A stretch of 64,000 nucleotides of DNA from Luteimonas terricola (GTDB lineage: Bacteria; Pseudomonadota; Gammaproteobacteria; Xanthomonadales; Xanthomonadaceae). Position numbers and translations under genes: made by a program. Positions 63,200 to 64,000 of the stretch are shown here, piece after piece. Every line of letters begins with the position of its first letter. The stretch's first letter is position 1. Under the pieces are notes generated by a model. It saw only the letters and a list, made by a program, of their open reading frames with translations, was not told the origin of the DNA and made no database searches. The DNA is taken from the NCBI RefSeq assembly GCF_004352845.1, contig NZ_SJRX01000001.1, forward strand, positions 372,001 through 436,000. The letters are read 5' to 3'.

Positions 63200-64000
63200 A
63201 TGGACAACCATCTGATCAGCAGTGCATCACTGGCCATCAACGGCGGCGGCACGATCAAGCCCGCGGGCGAAGCGCCGACCACCCAGCGCACCACCGATGG
63301 CAAGGTGCGGTTCGAGAACGACGGCTACCGGATCACCGCCGGTGACGACAACCAGATCCTGATCCAGAACAAGAACACCGGCGAGCAGTACCGCATCTGG
63401 GGCGATCCCCATGTCGAGGTGGACGGCAAGCAGGCCTTCGACTTCTGGGGCCAGACCACGTTCATGCTCGACGACGGCACCAAGGTCACGATCGAGACCA
63501 CGCCCTGGAACGAGGGCAAGAACGGCGCCACCATCGCTTCCAAGGTCACCATCACCGATGGCGAGTACACCGCCGAGATCAGCGGCGTCGACACCAACAC
63601 CCGCGGCGACCTGGAGTTCCGCGAGTTCCACGGCGTCCACGCCACCGTGCATGAGCTCGCCACGCGCGACGGCAACATACTCTACGAAAACGCCAATGGT
63701 CGCGGCTTCGTCGCGCTCGACCACGATGGCCAGATGGTCGGCGTCGACCAGGCCTTCATCAACGCCACCGACGAGGTGAAGCAGGGTGCGGTGTCCTTCG
63801 CCCAGCACTACCGCGAGGCGATGCACATCTTCAAGAGCCTGGTTGCGATCGTGTTCTCCGGCGACCTGGTCTCGCACGAGCGCGATGTCGACCCGCGCCC
63901 GGACGTGCTGCCGGCCCCGATGCAGATCGAAAATCCCGCGCGCGACGCACCGGCCCTCGACGCCGGCGACGACTGGTCCTTCTCCTGGTCGTTCTCGTTC
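63200..64000 (+). CDS. DUF1521 domain protein with GDPH autocleavage motif (C-terminus beyond window)
   Basis: The 267 visible residues match DUF1521, the metal-ion-inducible autocleavage (MIIA) domain found in NopE1-type rhizobial effectors and some other proteobacterial proteins. The scissile motif is present as YRIWGDPHVEVDG, with Gly68-Asp69-Pro70-His71; cleavage would fall between Asp69 and Pro70. The rest of the domain (DFWGQTTFMLDDGTKVTIET, cited by TTFMLDDGTKV, then ITDGEYTAEISG, ILYENANGRGFVALD) follows. A Trp/Ser/Phe-rich stretch (DWSFSWSFSF) begins at the window end. No signal peptide is visible. The ATG at 63200 has GAGAGGA about 8 nt upstream. The reading frame is open to position 64000. 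Confidence 0.85.
   Translation, partial: MDNHLISSASLAINGGGTIKPAGEAPTTQRTTDGKVRFENDGYRITAGDDNQILIQNKNTGEQYRIWGDPHVEVDGKQAFDFWGQTTFMLDDGTKVTIETTPWNEGKNGATIASKVTITDGEYTAEISGVDTNTRGDLEFREFHGVHATVHELATRDGNILYENANGRGFVALDHDGQMVGVDQAFINATDEVKQGAVSFAQHYREAMHIFKSLVAIVFSGDLVSHERDVDPRPDVLPAPMQIENPARDAPALDAGDDWSFSWSFSF

Overview
This is a GC-rich chromosomal segment from a gammaproteobacterium, most likely a member of the Lysobacteraceae/Xanthomonadaceae such as Lysobacter or Luteimonas. That placement is an inference from gene order (asd-fimV-truA-trpFBA-accD, and rimP-nusA-infB-rbfA-truB-rpsO-pnp), strong GC3 bias and family content. I see no insertion sequence, prophage, CRISPR array or rRNA. Most of the window is dense housekeeping sequence on the minus strand, with long runs of 1-4 nt overlapping genes. 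Accessory content is concentrated at 1-3.5 kb and 49-64 kb.

Layout. 1-3.5 kb: a TonB-dependent receptor cut by the left edge, divergent from a GntP-type permease. 3.8-13 kb (minus): the transcription/translation operon rimP-nusA-infB-rbfA-truB, then rpsO-pnp. It is preceded by a roughly 250-nt leader with a sigma70-like promoter and two tandem intrinsic terminators. 13.1-14.8 kb (plus): a ygiB/ygiC-like pair. 14.9-30 kb (minus): initiator tRNA-fMet, the complete 14-gene nuoA-N operon for respiratory complex I, and tRNA-Leu(GAG). 30-46 kb (minus): secG, tpiA, an isopenicillin-N-synthase-like oxygenase, glmM, accD, trpA, trpB, trpF, truA, fimV, asd, an APC permease, a 2-hydroxyacid dehydrogenase, aroC and prmB. 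46-49.4 kb (plus): a Sco1-type protein, psd and a DeaD-like helicase.

Accessory region. At 51.2-52.4 kb (minus) is the most interesting locus. A SAM-dependent methyltransferase of the OphMA/SonM borosin type overlaps by 4 nt (ATGA) a 98-residue gene. That small protein has the make-up of a stand-alone borosin precursor: a helical binding domain, a short hydrophobic Cys-containing core (MVCAICT) and a charged acidic tail. A periplasmic-TPR/GGDEF diguanylate cyclase follows 9 nt later. This looks like a split borosin RiPP locus (backbone alpha-N-methylation) physically coupled to a c-di-GMP gene. Beyond it lie a 58-residue membrane protein, an HI0933-family flavoprotein, a lipoprotein and a chain of overlapping small genes: a one-TM protein, DUF6164, GNAT, HD hydrolase and a spermidine-synthase-like protein. 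A YbiI-type zinc finger protein follows. Next is a large Reg_prop/Y_Y_Y/GGDEF sensor whose start codon abuts a textbook sigma54 promoter, then an MscS channel and an orphan small ORF. The window ends inside a DUF1521 protein carrying the GDPH self-cleavage motif.

How the genes fit together. The 3.8-13 kb and 30-46 kb blocks supply translation, tRNA/rRNA modification, lipid, cell-wall and amino-acid synthesis. The nuo block supplies NADH oxidation. Both tRNA genes bracket nuo in the positions where E. coli has leuU and metY around argG, so nuo appears to sit inside an otherwise conserved secG-leuU-metY-rimP backbone.
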